Assembly (NCBI GenBank): GCA_013203415.1
Contig: JABMQE010000063.1
Coordinates: 1-6,041 of the forward strand
Length of the DNA stretch: 6,041 bases
Direction: 5' to 3'
Source of the DNA: Candidatus Falkowiibacteriota bacterium
GTDB lineage: Bacteria; Patescibacteriota; Patescibacteriia; UBA2591; JABMQE01
Shown here: positions 1 to 3,754 of the stretch, piece after piece
Layout of the letters: each line of letters begins with the position of its first letter
Position numbering within the stretch: the stretch's first letter is position 1
Translations under genes and position numbers: made by a program
Notes under the pieces: generated by a model
Database searches by the model: none
Told to the model about the DNA's origin: nothing
What the model saw: the letters and a program-made list of their open reading frames with translations, nothing else

Positions 1-1
1 C

Positions 2-343
2 CTCGACAAAGCTCGGGACAGGGAAAACAAAAAATCAAATGGTCAATGGTCAATGGTCAATTGTCAACTGTTAAACACCGCCGAAGAGTGGAATGTCGGT
101 AAGCTCCTTGCCCGGTATCCCGAAGTTATAATGGAATCCGCAAACGAACACAACCCCTCAAAACTAGCAACTCACCTTATAGACCTTGCCCAATCCTTTA
201 ATACCTTCTATCATAAACATAAAGTTCTAGGCGCCAAAAATAAAGATTTAGAAAATGCCCGCCTAGCTCTTATTTCTAAAGTAGCCCAAACTCTAAAATA
301 TGGCTTAAACCTTCTTGGTATTGATGTAGTCGATCGTATGTAA
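2..343 (+). CDS. argS: Arginyl-tRNA synthetase, C-terminal part (5' end outside window)
   Basis: Class I synthetase that charges tRNA-Arg in the cytoplasm. The frame is open from base 2 to the TAA at 341-343, so only about the last 113 residues are seen; the ATG at 53 is internal. The sequence from YPEVIMESANEHNPS through LAQSFNTFYHKHKVL to the final GLNLLGIDVVDRM matches the DALR anticodon-binding domain of ArgRS, including the conserved FxxFYxxxxVL segment and the usual Met end. The C-terminus looks complete. An oddity is the stretch from about base 38 to 76, where GGTCAAT heptamers are translated as NGQWSMVNCQLLN between a basic helix (KARDRENKK) and the DALR domain, a place where homologues have a short linker. 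The identification is firm from the domain; the effect of the insert is unknown. Confidence 0.93.
   Translation, partial: LDKARDRENKKSNGQWSMVNCQLLNTAEEWNVGKLLARYPEVIMESANEHNPSKLATHLIDLAQSFNTFYHKHKVLGAKNKDLENARLALISKVAQTLKYGLNLLGIDVVDRM
40..75 (+). repeat. GGTCAAT heptamer tandem repeat inside argS
   Basis: Three exact GGTCAAT units (41-61) are followed by the degenerate units TGTCAAC (62-68) and TGTTAAA (69-75). Seven is not a multiple of three, so each unit is read in a different frame and three exact units give seven residues. Similar heptamers are, to my knowledge, common between genes in CPR genomes; finding them inside an essential gene is less usual. Confidence 0.85.
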
Positions 344-401
344 CGTTCACAGGGAGTGGAAGCTTATTTGGTTGCGTTTTGGCAGGGGTTGGCGGTTTGG
401 T

Positions 402-430
402 GGTACTTAGTGTAGATATCACTAAGTACC
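402..430. repeat. Perfect 11-bp hairpin
   Basis: GGTACTTAGTG (402-412) and CACTAAGTACC (420-430) are exact reverse complements around a 7-base loop. No T-run follows, so it is not a standard terminator for argS. It may be an RNA stem or a protein-binding dyad. Confidence 0.8.
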
Positions 431-467
431 TAAGTTAAACCCTAATGAGAGTCGTGCAGGTTGGTTA

Positions 468-500
468 TGCAACGTGGGGCCCTAAATAAGGGTGTTTGCA
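468..500. repeat. Interrupted hairpin
   Basis: TGCAA (468-472) pairs with TTGCA (496-500), and inside it CCCT (480-483) pairs with AGGG (489-492), with an internal loop between the two stems. It sits inside the GGTTTGG/CCAAACC long-range pairing. Weak on its own. Confidence 0.4.
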
Positions 501-516
501 GAGCCAAACCTCTTGT

Positions 517-571
517 CCTGTTCAGTTTTAGGTGCACCTAAACTGATTTGTAGCACGGCGCTAAAAACAGG
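517..571. repeat. Three-way-junction-like inverted repeats
   Basis: The outer stem CCTGTT (517-522)/AACAGG (566-571) encloses CAGTTTTAGGTG/CACCTAAACTG (523-545; palindromic apart from one extra T) and TAGC/GCTA (551-554/560-563). Together these can draw a three-way junction. The fold is inferred by eye from complementarity only. Confidence 0.5.
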
Positions 572-590
572 CCCCAAAGTGCAATACAAG

Positions 591-607
591 CCCTTCACTC
601 TGAAGGG
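591..607. repeat. Perfect 7-bp hairpin with CTC loop
   Basis: CCCTTCA (591-597) and TGAAGGG (601-607) are exact reverse complements around a 3-base loop. No T-run follows. Confidence 0.6.
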
Positions 608-620
608 CCCTGTGTGCGGA

Positions 621-656
621 CTAGATACTCGGTTCCATGTGTAGCCAAGTATCTAG
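621..656. repeat. Hairpin upstream of the 66-codon gene
   Basis: CTAGATACT (621-629) pairs exactly with AGTATCTAG (648-656). After one mismatch, GG (631-632) can pair with CC (644-645). It ends about 47 bases before the ribosome-binding site of the next gene, so it could be part of that gene's 5' leader. Confidence 0.55.
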
Positions 657-715
657 CGGGTAGGCTTCTGCTCCTCTCTCTTTCTCTTCCCAACGTAACT
701 GCAAAGGAGGTACTT

Positions 716-916
716 ATGCTCAATAATCTGGTGCAACAAAGAAGTGTAGTCATTATGGGAAGTACCAAGCCCGACGACCCAAAGACGAGCGTACTAAAGG
801 CGTTCGAGCGCGGTATGCCCATAGATGGCCTAACTGGCGACCCTCGCTCTCTCATCGACAAGCAGTTTGGAGGCGATGAGGAAGCGTTTCTAGAGGCGGT
901 TAGAGCTCTTGTTTAG
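716..916 (+). CDS. Small hypothetical protein, 66 aa
   Basis: No family is recognised. The start is the ATG at 716 because AAAGGAGG (703-710) lies five bases upstream, an almost ideal ribosome-binding site; the same frame is open further upstream, but that part runs through the hairpin region and has no signal. The protein is soluble, starting MLNNLVQQRSVVIMG, with a central segment rich in Asp, Pro and Lys (STKPDDPKTS) and an acidic helical end (GGDEEAFLEAVRALV). No membrane segment or Cys motif is present. It stands 32 bases before the next gene and is probably co-transcribed with it. GC content and codon use look higher than in the genes to the right. Real coding is supported by the ribosome-binding site and the position, not by homology. 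Confidence 0.65.
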   Translation: MLNNLVQQRSVVIMGSTKPDDPKTSVLKAFERGMPIDGLTGDPRSLIDKQFGGDEEAFLEAVRALV

Positions 917-948
917 AGAAACCTAATCGCCCGGGCAAGGAGGGCGAT

Positions 949-1164
949 ATGCTGGGAAAGGAAATAACCTTTGACCAAGCCAAATCTCTTTCTGGCAAAA
1001 CCGTCCGCTTGCTGGATCCCAAGGATTCCGGCGAGCCAAGAACAATCGAAGTCATACGGGTTTTGCCAGCAGGCGGAATCTCCGATGCGCGTTTTCGCTT
1101 GGAAACCTTATGGAGGATCAAGGTTTCCGTCTGGCCGGATACGCACGTCGACATCATCGCGTAG
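949..1164 (+). CDS. Small hypothetical protein, 71 aa
   Basis: Not recognised. The ATG at 949 follows AAGGAGG (938-944) by four bases, a strong ribosome-binding site. The product begins MLGKEITFDQAKSLSGKTVRLLDP and continues with alternating hydrophobic and charged residues (TIEVIRVLPAGG, FRLETLWRIKVSVWPDTHVDII) that suggest a small beta-rich fold. It has no Cys, signal peptide or membrane helix. It lies 32 bases behind the 66-codon gene and is followed at once by a hairpin terminator, so the two probably form a short operon. An overlapping frame at 971-1216 has no ribosome-binding site and runs through the terminator, so it is not taken as a gene. Confidence 0.65.
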   Translation: MLGKEITFDQAKSLSGKTVRLLDPKDSGEPRTIEVIRVLPAGGISDARFRLETLWRIKVSVWPDTHVDIIA

Positions 1165-1170
1165 AAAAAA

Positions 1171-1214
1171 GGGCAACCATAAAATCTCATCTATGGCTGC
1201 CCTTTACTCTTTCT
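1171..1214 (+). terminator. Terminator after the 71-aa gene
   Basis: GGGCAACCATA (1171-1181) pairs with TATGGCTGCCC (1192-1202) with one mismatch, followed by TTTACTCTTTCT. It begins six bases after the stop codon, and the run of A before the stem could let it work on the other strand as well. Confidence 0.8.
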
Positions 1215-1292
1215 AAAAAATCTGATATCTTTAATTACTACCCAGCCAGTCGCAGGTAGCTCCAAAACCCAAAACTCGGGAGGGCTTAAACA

Positions 1293-1871
1293 ATGGCTAT
1301 GCCTCTGATCGTCGTCCCGCACGAGAAGGAAGATCTGCTCGTTCTCTCCTGCGCTGTTAGAATAACGTCCATCGAGCTAAGCAACCGCTACGAAGACACC
1401 AGGAGTGGCGAACCCCTGATGGTGCTTGATCTGGTTTTCCCAAAAAAGGATGTTCCGATAATCTTGGCCATCATCGACGAGCTGGCAAAGGATGATTTTG
1501 CGCCCGACGTCTTTTACAACGATGGGGCGCTTAGCATCTACTTCGGAATTCTGTTCCTTATCTACGAACCTTCCATAAGTTTCATCACAGAAAACTTCCT
1601 CTGGACAGATCTGGACTCATACCTCGATTCCATAAGGCAGGGCAAGACCATCTTTCATCTTGCCTACGAGAGGAACTTCACTTTGGGTGAAAGGCAGGGC
1701 GCCCGCTCCATGCTTGAGCTCTACGAGCAGAGAGGCGGCTTCTGCCTTTGTATTTCCTGGCGGGACAGCGAAGGCCTGCATACCGAACGCGCTCTTTGGT
1801 TTAAGTCCTTAACCAAGGGCTGCATCTCTCCGGCAAGGGAAGATGAAGAAGGAGAAGAGGAAGGGGAGTAA
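1293..1871 (+). CDS. Hypothetical protein, 192 aa, acidic tail
   Basis: Not recognised. The ATG at 1293 is preferred to the one at 1299 because GGGAGGG (1278-1284) is eight bases upstream. The protein is soluble and mixed alpha/beta. The N-terminal half alternates beta-like segments (LLVLSCAVRITSIEL, PLMVLDLVF) with a helix (VPIILAIIDELAKDD). The middle is hydrophobic (LSIYFGILFLIYEPSISFI), but Tyr, Glu and Pro residues argue against a membrane helix. The end is a purine-rich run encoding EDEEGEEEGE. A spacing of about 120 bases and a terminator separate it from the 71-aa gene, so it may have its own promoter, though none is obvious. It shares the strong Shine-Dalgarno and higher GC of the two genes before it. 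No enzyme motif was found. Confidence 0.75.
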   Translation: MAMPLIVVPHEKEDLLVLSCAVRITSIELSNRYEDTRSGEPLMVLDLVFPKKDVPIILAIIDELAKDDFAPDVFYNDGALSIYFGILFLIYEPSISFITENFLWTDLDSYLDSIRQGKTIFHLAYERNFTLGERQGARSMLELYEQRGGFCLCISWRDSEGLHTERALWFKSLTKGCISPAREDEEGEEEGE

Positions 1872-1892
1872 GGCCCCAAGCCCAAGACATTA

Positions 1893-1938
1893 ACCAAGCA
1901 CTGGCTCATCAGTTTAGCAAAGAGCCGCAGCACTTGGT
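1893..1938 (+). repeat. Interrupted hairpin in the 3' untranslated region
   Basis: ACCAAG (1893-1898) pairs with CTTGGT (1933-1938), and CT-GGCTC (1901-1907) with GAGCC plus CAG (1922-1930) around a 14-base loop. It lies between the stop codon and the terminator at 1941. GCCCC (1873-1877) could also pair with GGGGC (1963-1967), enclosing it and competing with the terminator stem. Confidence 0.5.
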
Positions 1939-1940
1939 GT

Positions 1941-1979
1941 GCCCTTCATCGATCTCTGATGCGGGGCTTTTTCTTTTCT
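1941..1979 (+). terminator. Terminator after the 192-aa gene
   Basis: GCCC (1941-1944) pairs with GGGC (1964-1967) and CATC (1947-1950) with GATG (1958-1961), separated by a TT/CG internal loop. The stem is followed directly by TTTTTCTTTTCT. It sits about 70 bases after the stop codon. Confidence 0.75.
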
Positions 1980-1989
1980 GTCTTTTTTG

Positions 1990-1998
1990 TGATATAAT
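1990..1998 (+). promoter_or_regulatory. Extended -10 promoter for the membrane protein gene
   Basis: TG-A-TATAAT (1990-1998) is a perfect extended -10 element. No good -35 is seen, as the expected place is the T-run of the preceding terminator. Transcription would start near 2005, about 50 bases before the gene. Confidence 0.6.
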
Positions 1999-2006
1999 AA
2001 TTATAA

Positions 2007-2036
2007 CTATTAGTGTCCATATAAAATAACTAATAG
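2007..2036. promoter_or_regulatory. 8-bp dyad at the transcription start
   Basis: CTATTAGT (2007-2014) and ACTAATAG (2029-2036) are exact reverse complements separated by 14 bases. The dyad begins a few bases after the predicted transcription start, so it could be an operator or a hairpin at the very 5' end of the mRNA. No regulator is known for it. Confidence 0.4.
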
Positions 2037-2056
2037 CAGTCCTAATTATTAATCCC

Positions 2057-2443
2057 ATGCTTATGGACGTATCAATTTTCCTAGCCAAAGTGCTGGGCCT
2101 TTACCTGGTCATCGTCTCGATTGCGATTTTGGCCAATCGAAAAATTTTACCAAAAGTCGCTAAGATGTATATGCATCACGAGCCCATTTTATTTACCGAG
2201 GGCGCCTTTGCCCTTATTATTGGTCTGCTTATGGTTGTTAGCCATAACATCTGGACCAGCGACTGGCGCGTGATTATCACCATCCTCGCTTGGTTAACTT
2301 TGCTAAAAGGAGTCGGCCGCCTCTTAGCACCCGAGTCCCTTGCTAAATGGGCTGCCAAGAACTACAAGTACTTTACCCCAGCCGGCTTTATCATCGGAAT
2401 AGTCCTTGGTGTCTACCTTCTAAAAATCGGCTTCACCAGCTAA
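2057..2443 (+). CDS. Small four-helix integral membrane protein, 128 aa
   Basis: Predicted inner-membrane protein of unknown function. Four hydrophobic segments are visible at about residues 7-26, 49-66, 72-90 and 106-124. They are linked by a basic loop (ANRKILPKVAKMYMHHEP) after the first helix and a loop rich in Lys and aromatic residues (KWAAKNYKYF) before the last. The GAFALIIGLLMVVSHNIW and DWRVIITILAWLTLLKG segments resemble a conserved hypothetical membrane family I have seen in candidate-phylum bacteria, but I cannot attach a family number. The start at 2057 gives MLMDVS; the ATG at 2063 is equally possible, since no Shine-Dalgarno is present before either. It has its own promoter and a terminator 18 bases after the stop, so it is monocistronic. 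No catalytic residues were identified. Confidence 0.85.
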   Translation: MLMDVSIFLAKVLGLYLVIVSIAILANRKILPKVAKMYMHHEPILFTEGAFALIIGLLMVVSHNIWTSDWRVIITILAWLTLLKGVGRLLAPESLAKWAAKNYKYFTPAGFIIGIVLGVYLLKIGFTS

Positions 2444-2460
2444 AAAATCGCCTCCAATTC

Positions 2461-2508
2461 AAGGACGTCCCAAAAGGGCGTCCTTTTGATTTAATTTTTA
2501 ATTTTTTC
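2461..2508 (+). terminator. Terminator after the membrane protein gene
   Basis: AAGGACG-T-CCC (2461-2471) pairs with GGGCGTCCTT (2476-2485) around an AAAA loop, with one bulged T, followed by a long T-rich run to 2508. Strong intrinsic terminator. The promoter of the next unit begins at its end. Confidence 0.9.
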
Positions 2509-2542
2509 TTGACAAAATCCTAAAACCTGCTATGCTACAAAC
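2509..2542 (+). promoter_or_regulatory. Promoter of the hisG leader
   Basis: A perfect -35 TTGACA (2509-2514), a 16-base spacer and TGC-TATGCT (-10 at 2531-2536 with an extended TG) form the best promoter in the window. The expected start of transcription, six to seven bases after the -10, falls at about 2543, on the first base of the leader-peptide ATG. The leader would then be translated from a leaderless end. Confidence 0.85.
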
Positions 2543-2626
2543 ATGAACAAATCAATATTTTTAATTCAAACTCATCACAACACCTCTTCTCTTTCGAGAA
2601 AGAGCTGTGTTGTTACTGATTTATAA
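2543..2626 (+). CDS. His leader peptide, 27 aa
   Basis: Short frame from ATG 2543 to TAA 2624-2626, starting MNKSIFLIQTHHNTSS. Its likely role is not a protein function but sensing of charged tRNA-His: codons 11 and 12 (CAT 2573-2575, CAC 2576-2578) are adjacent His codons immediately before the first RNA helix of the attenuator. There is no Shine-Dalgarno and essentially no 5' untranslated region if transcription starts at 2543, so leaderless initiation is inferred. Two His codons are fewer than the seven of the enterobacterial his leader but enough in principle. The frame ends 13 bases after the second RNA segment, so a ribosome that does not stall passes through segment 2 and the 1:2 hairpin can re-form behind it. 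Translation is not proven; the case rests on the coincidence of promoter, His codons and helices. Confidence 0.72.
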   Translation: MNKSIFLIQTHHNTSSLSRKSCVVTDL

Positions 2627-2682
2627 TCCGTGGCCATCCGTGTCTATTTATAAACATAGCCCTTTCTCGCAAGAGAAGGGGC
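2577..2682 (+). promoter_or_regulatory. His-type transcription attenuator upstream of hisG
   Basis: Three mutually exclusive helices are visible. Helix 1:2 pairs ACAACAC (2577-2583) with GTGTTGT (2607-2613), CTCTT (2584-2588) with AAGAG (2600-2604) and TCT with AGA around a TTCG tetraloop. Helix 2:3, the antiterminator, pairs 2595-2611 with 2653-2669 in 16 of 17 positions, one being G-U. Helix 3:4 is the terminator at 2659-2682. Segment 2 cannot be in 1:2 and 2:3 at once, nor segment 3 in 2:3 and 3:4. A ribosome stalled at the His codons 2573-2578 would cover the left arm of 1:2, free segment 2, form 2:3 and let transcription run into hisG. With ample charged tRNA-His, or without translation, 1:2 and the terminator form. 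The pairings are read from sequence; the mechanism is inferred by analogy with enterobacterial his and trp leaders. Confidence 0.83.
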
Positions 2683-2693
2683 TTTTTAATTTT
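2659..2693 (+). terminator. Attenuator terminator before hisG
   Basis: GCCCTTTCTC (2659-2668) and GAGAAGGGGC (2673-2682) pair over ten positions with one G-U, closed by a GCAA tetraloop and followed by TTTTTAATTTT. This is a strong intrinsic terminator placed 60 bases before the gene it precedes, with no other complete gene between promoter and terminator except the leader peptide. It also cannot belong to the previous gene, which has its own terminator at 2461. Confidence 0.9.
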
Positions 2694-2730
2694 CTTGGCA
2701 AATGTCCAAGCAAAAATTAGAAAGCTGTCA

Positions 2731-2745
2731 CTCCTTTTATAGGAG
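2731..2745 (+). promoter_or_regulatory. Hairpin covering the hisG ribosome-binding site
   Basis: CTCCT (2731-2735) is exactly complementary to the hisG Shine-Dalgarno AGGAG (2741-2745) across a TTTAT loop. The five-pair stem would hide the site when folded. It may lower translation at rest or when ribosomes are scarce. The short stem makes this modest evidence. Confidence 0.45.
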
Positions 2746-2753
2746 ATAAGCGG

Positions 2754-3626
2754 ATGAAAAACCTGGACTTAGGCTTGCCTAATGGCAGCCTAAAAAAACC
2801 CACCTTTGGCCATATGTCAAAAGCTGGCATGGAGGTTATCGAGAATCCCCGTAGTTTTAGAGCCGAAATTCATGGCATCGAATTGTTTGATAAAGTCAAT
2901 TTGATGCGGCCCATGGATATTCCAGAGGCCTTGGCTCGGGGCATTATCGATTGCGGCATCTGCGGACTTGATTGGGTAGTTGAGTATCAGCTGGGCTTAG
3001 AAAAGCTTGGCATCCAAGCTCCCCCAATCATCAAACTTGCCGAGTTTAATTACAGCCGAAAGAGCCGTCAACCGGTCAAAGTCGTAATGTTCGGCCGAGA
3101 AGACAGCCCTCCAATCGGGCCAATGGAAGATGCCCGCCGCATTAGCTCGGAATATCCAAACATCACCGAGCAAAAGTATCCCTACGAGAGCATCCATTTT
3201 TCGCATGGCACTACCGAAGCCAAGGTGGTTAGCGGCCTGTTCGACTACGGGGTTTGCGTGACCGAGACCGGCAGCACCATAGAGGCGAATGGCCTTAAGA
3301 TTGTGGACACGCTTCTGGTTTCGCCCACTGTCCTCATCGCCCGTGAACGTTTGCCTAAGCTAATACTTTTCGGTCGGCTAATAGAGGGCGCTCTAATAGC
3401 CGAGGATCGTCAGTCCCTAACCATGAATGTTGGGGCAGATATTAAAGAGCAGGTGATAGCAATCCTGCCCGCGCTTAAGTCCCCGACCATAAGCCCGGAG
3501 GCGGACGGTTCTTTCGCAATTCACACGGTTGCACTAAAAAAAGAGCTAGCTGATTTATTAATAGAGCTCTTGTCCTTGGGCGCAACCGGCATTCTTGTGC
3601 AGGATATAAACGTTATCCTGCCATAA
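2754..3626 (+). CDS. hisG: ATP phosphoribosyltransferase, long form (HisG)
   Basis: First committed step of histidine synthesis: joins ATP and PRPP to give N1-(5-phosphoribosyl)-ATP, in the cytoplasm. At 290 residues it is the long, self-sufficient form that needs no HisZ. Residues 1-215 form the periplasmic-binding-protein-like catalytic part, with the N-terminal LGLPNGSL (usually LALPKGSL), CGICGLDWVVE (68-77) and the PRPP loop ETGSTIEANGL (171-181). Residues 219-290 are the C-terminal ACT-like domain (ILPALKSPTISP, LGATGILVQDIN), which in the family binds histidine for feedback inhibition. ATG 2754 follows AGGAG (2741-2745) by eight bases. It is alone between its attenuator and a terminator; no other his gene lies nearby. 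Lys to Asn in the first motif is the only visible departure. Histidine synthesis is patchy in CPR bacteria, so the rest of the pathway must be elsewhere or absent. Confidence 0.96.
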   Translation: MKNLDLGLPNGSLKKPTFGHMSKAGMEVIENPRSFRAEIHGIELFDKVNLMRPMDIPEALARGIIDCGICGLDWVVEYQLGLEKLGIQAPPIIKLAEFNYSRKSRQPVKVVMFGREDSPPIGPMEDARRISSEYPNITEQKYPYESIHFSHGTTEAKVVSGLFDYGVCVTETGSTIEANGLKIVDTLLVSPTVLIARERLPKLILFGRLIEGALIAEDRQSLTMNVGADIKEQVIAILPALKSPTISPEADGSFAIHTVALKKELADLLIELLSLGATGILVQDINVILP

Positions 3627-3656
3627 GGACAAAGCCCTCGAAAGGTATTGTCTCAT

Positions 3657-3690
3657 AAGACCGGCTTGCTAACCCCAAGTCGGTCTTTCT
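3657..3690 (+). terminator. Terminator after hisG
   Basis: AAGACCGGCTTG (3657-3668) and CAAGTCGGTCTT (3676-3687) pair over twelve positions with one G-U, loop CTAACCC, followed by TCTTATTGTGTTTTATTTTT. A small hairpin GACAA/TTGTC (3628-3632/3648-3652) precedes it. Confidence 0.88.
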
Positions 3691-3692
3691 TA

Positions 3693-3721
3693 TTGTGTTT
3701 TATTTTTATATATAATATAAT
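3693..3721 (+). promoter_or_regulatory. Promoter of the metalloprotease gene
   Basis: TTGTGT (3693-3698), a 17-base spacer and TATAAT (3716-3721). An overlapping TATAAT at 3711-3716 is also possible but with a poor spacer. The start would be near 3728, leaving a leader of about 27 bases without a Shine-Dalgarno. Confidence 0.6.
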
Positions 3722-3754
3722 TAAAACAGTTTTTAATCTTTAACACTCACCCCC

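Larger units (their letters stand above)
344..715. other. Gene-free, hairpin-rich interval between argS and the small-gene cluster
   Basis: No supported reading frame lies here. The interval holds several hairpins listed separately, plus pairings that could bring them into one fold. GGTTTGG (394-400) can pair with CCAAACC (504-510), enclosing the hairpins at 402-430 and 468-500. CCTGTT (517-522) can pair with AACAGG (566-571), enclosing a near-palindrome at 523-545 and a small TAGC/GCTA hairpin at 551-563. Signatures of tmRNA, RNase P RNA, SRP RNA and the T-box were looked for and not found. It could be a structured RNA, a leader of the downstream genes, or a cluster of mobile hairpin repeats. 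No clear promoter or T-run terminator was found in it. Confidence 0.5.

Noticed and set aside
40..75. CRISPR-like or attachment-site repeat
   Set aside because: The units are contiguous heptamers without spacers and lie within a coding frame.
402..430. argS terminator
   Set aside because: The stem is strong, but no T-run follows on either strand.
344..715. tmRNA, RNase P RNA, SRP RNA or tRNA in the gene-free interval
   Set aside because: No GGTTCGANTCC T-arm, no tag-peptide frame, no GAGGAAAGTCC and no SRP GGAAGCA loop could be found.
595..1190. Minus-strand reading frames of 88 and 96 codons opposite the small genes
   Set aside because: They run against the strand with strong ribosome-binding sites and have none themselves. 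The second extends through the terminator at 1171.
971..1216. 81-codon frame overlapping the 71-aa gene
   Set aside because: It has no ribosome-binding site, runs into the terminator, and the other frame has AAGGAGG at ideal distance.
2543..2753. T-box riboswitch upstream of hisG
   Set aside because: The conserved T-box antiterminator sequence (AGGGTGG...ACCGCG type) is absent, and the leader holds a reading frame with His codons instead. Ribosome-mediated attenuation explains the helices better.
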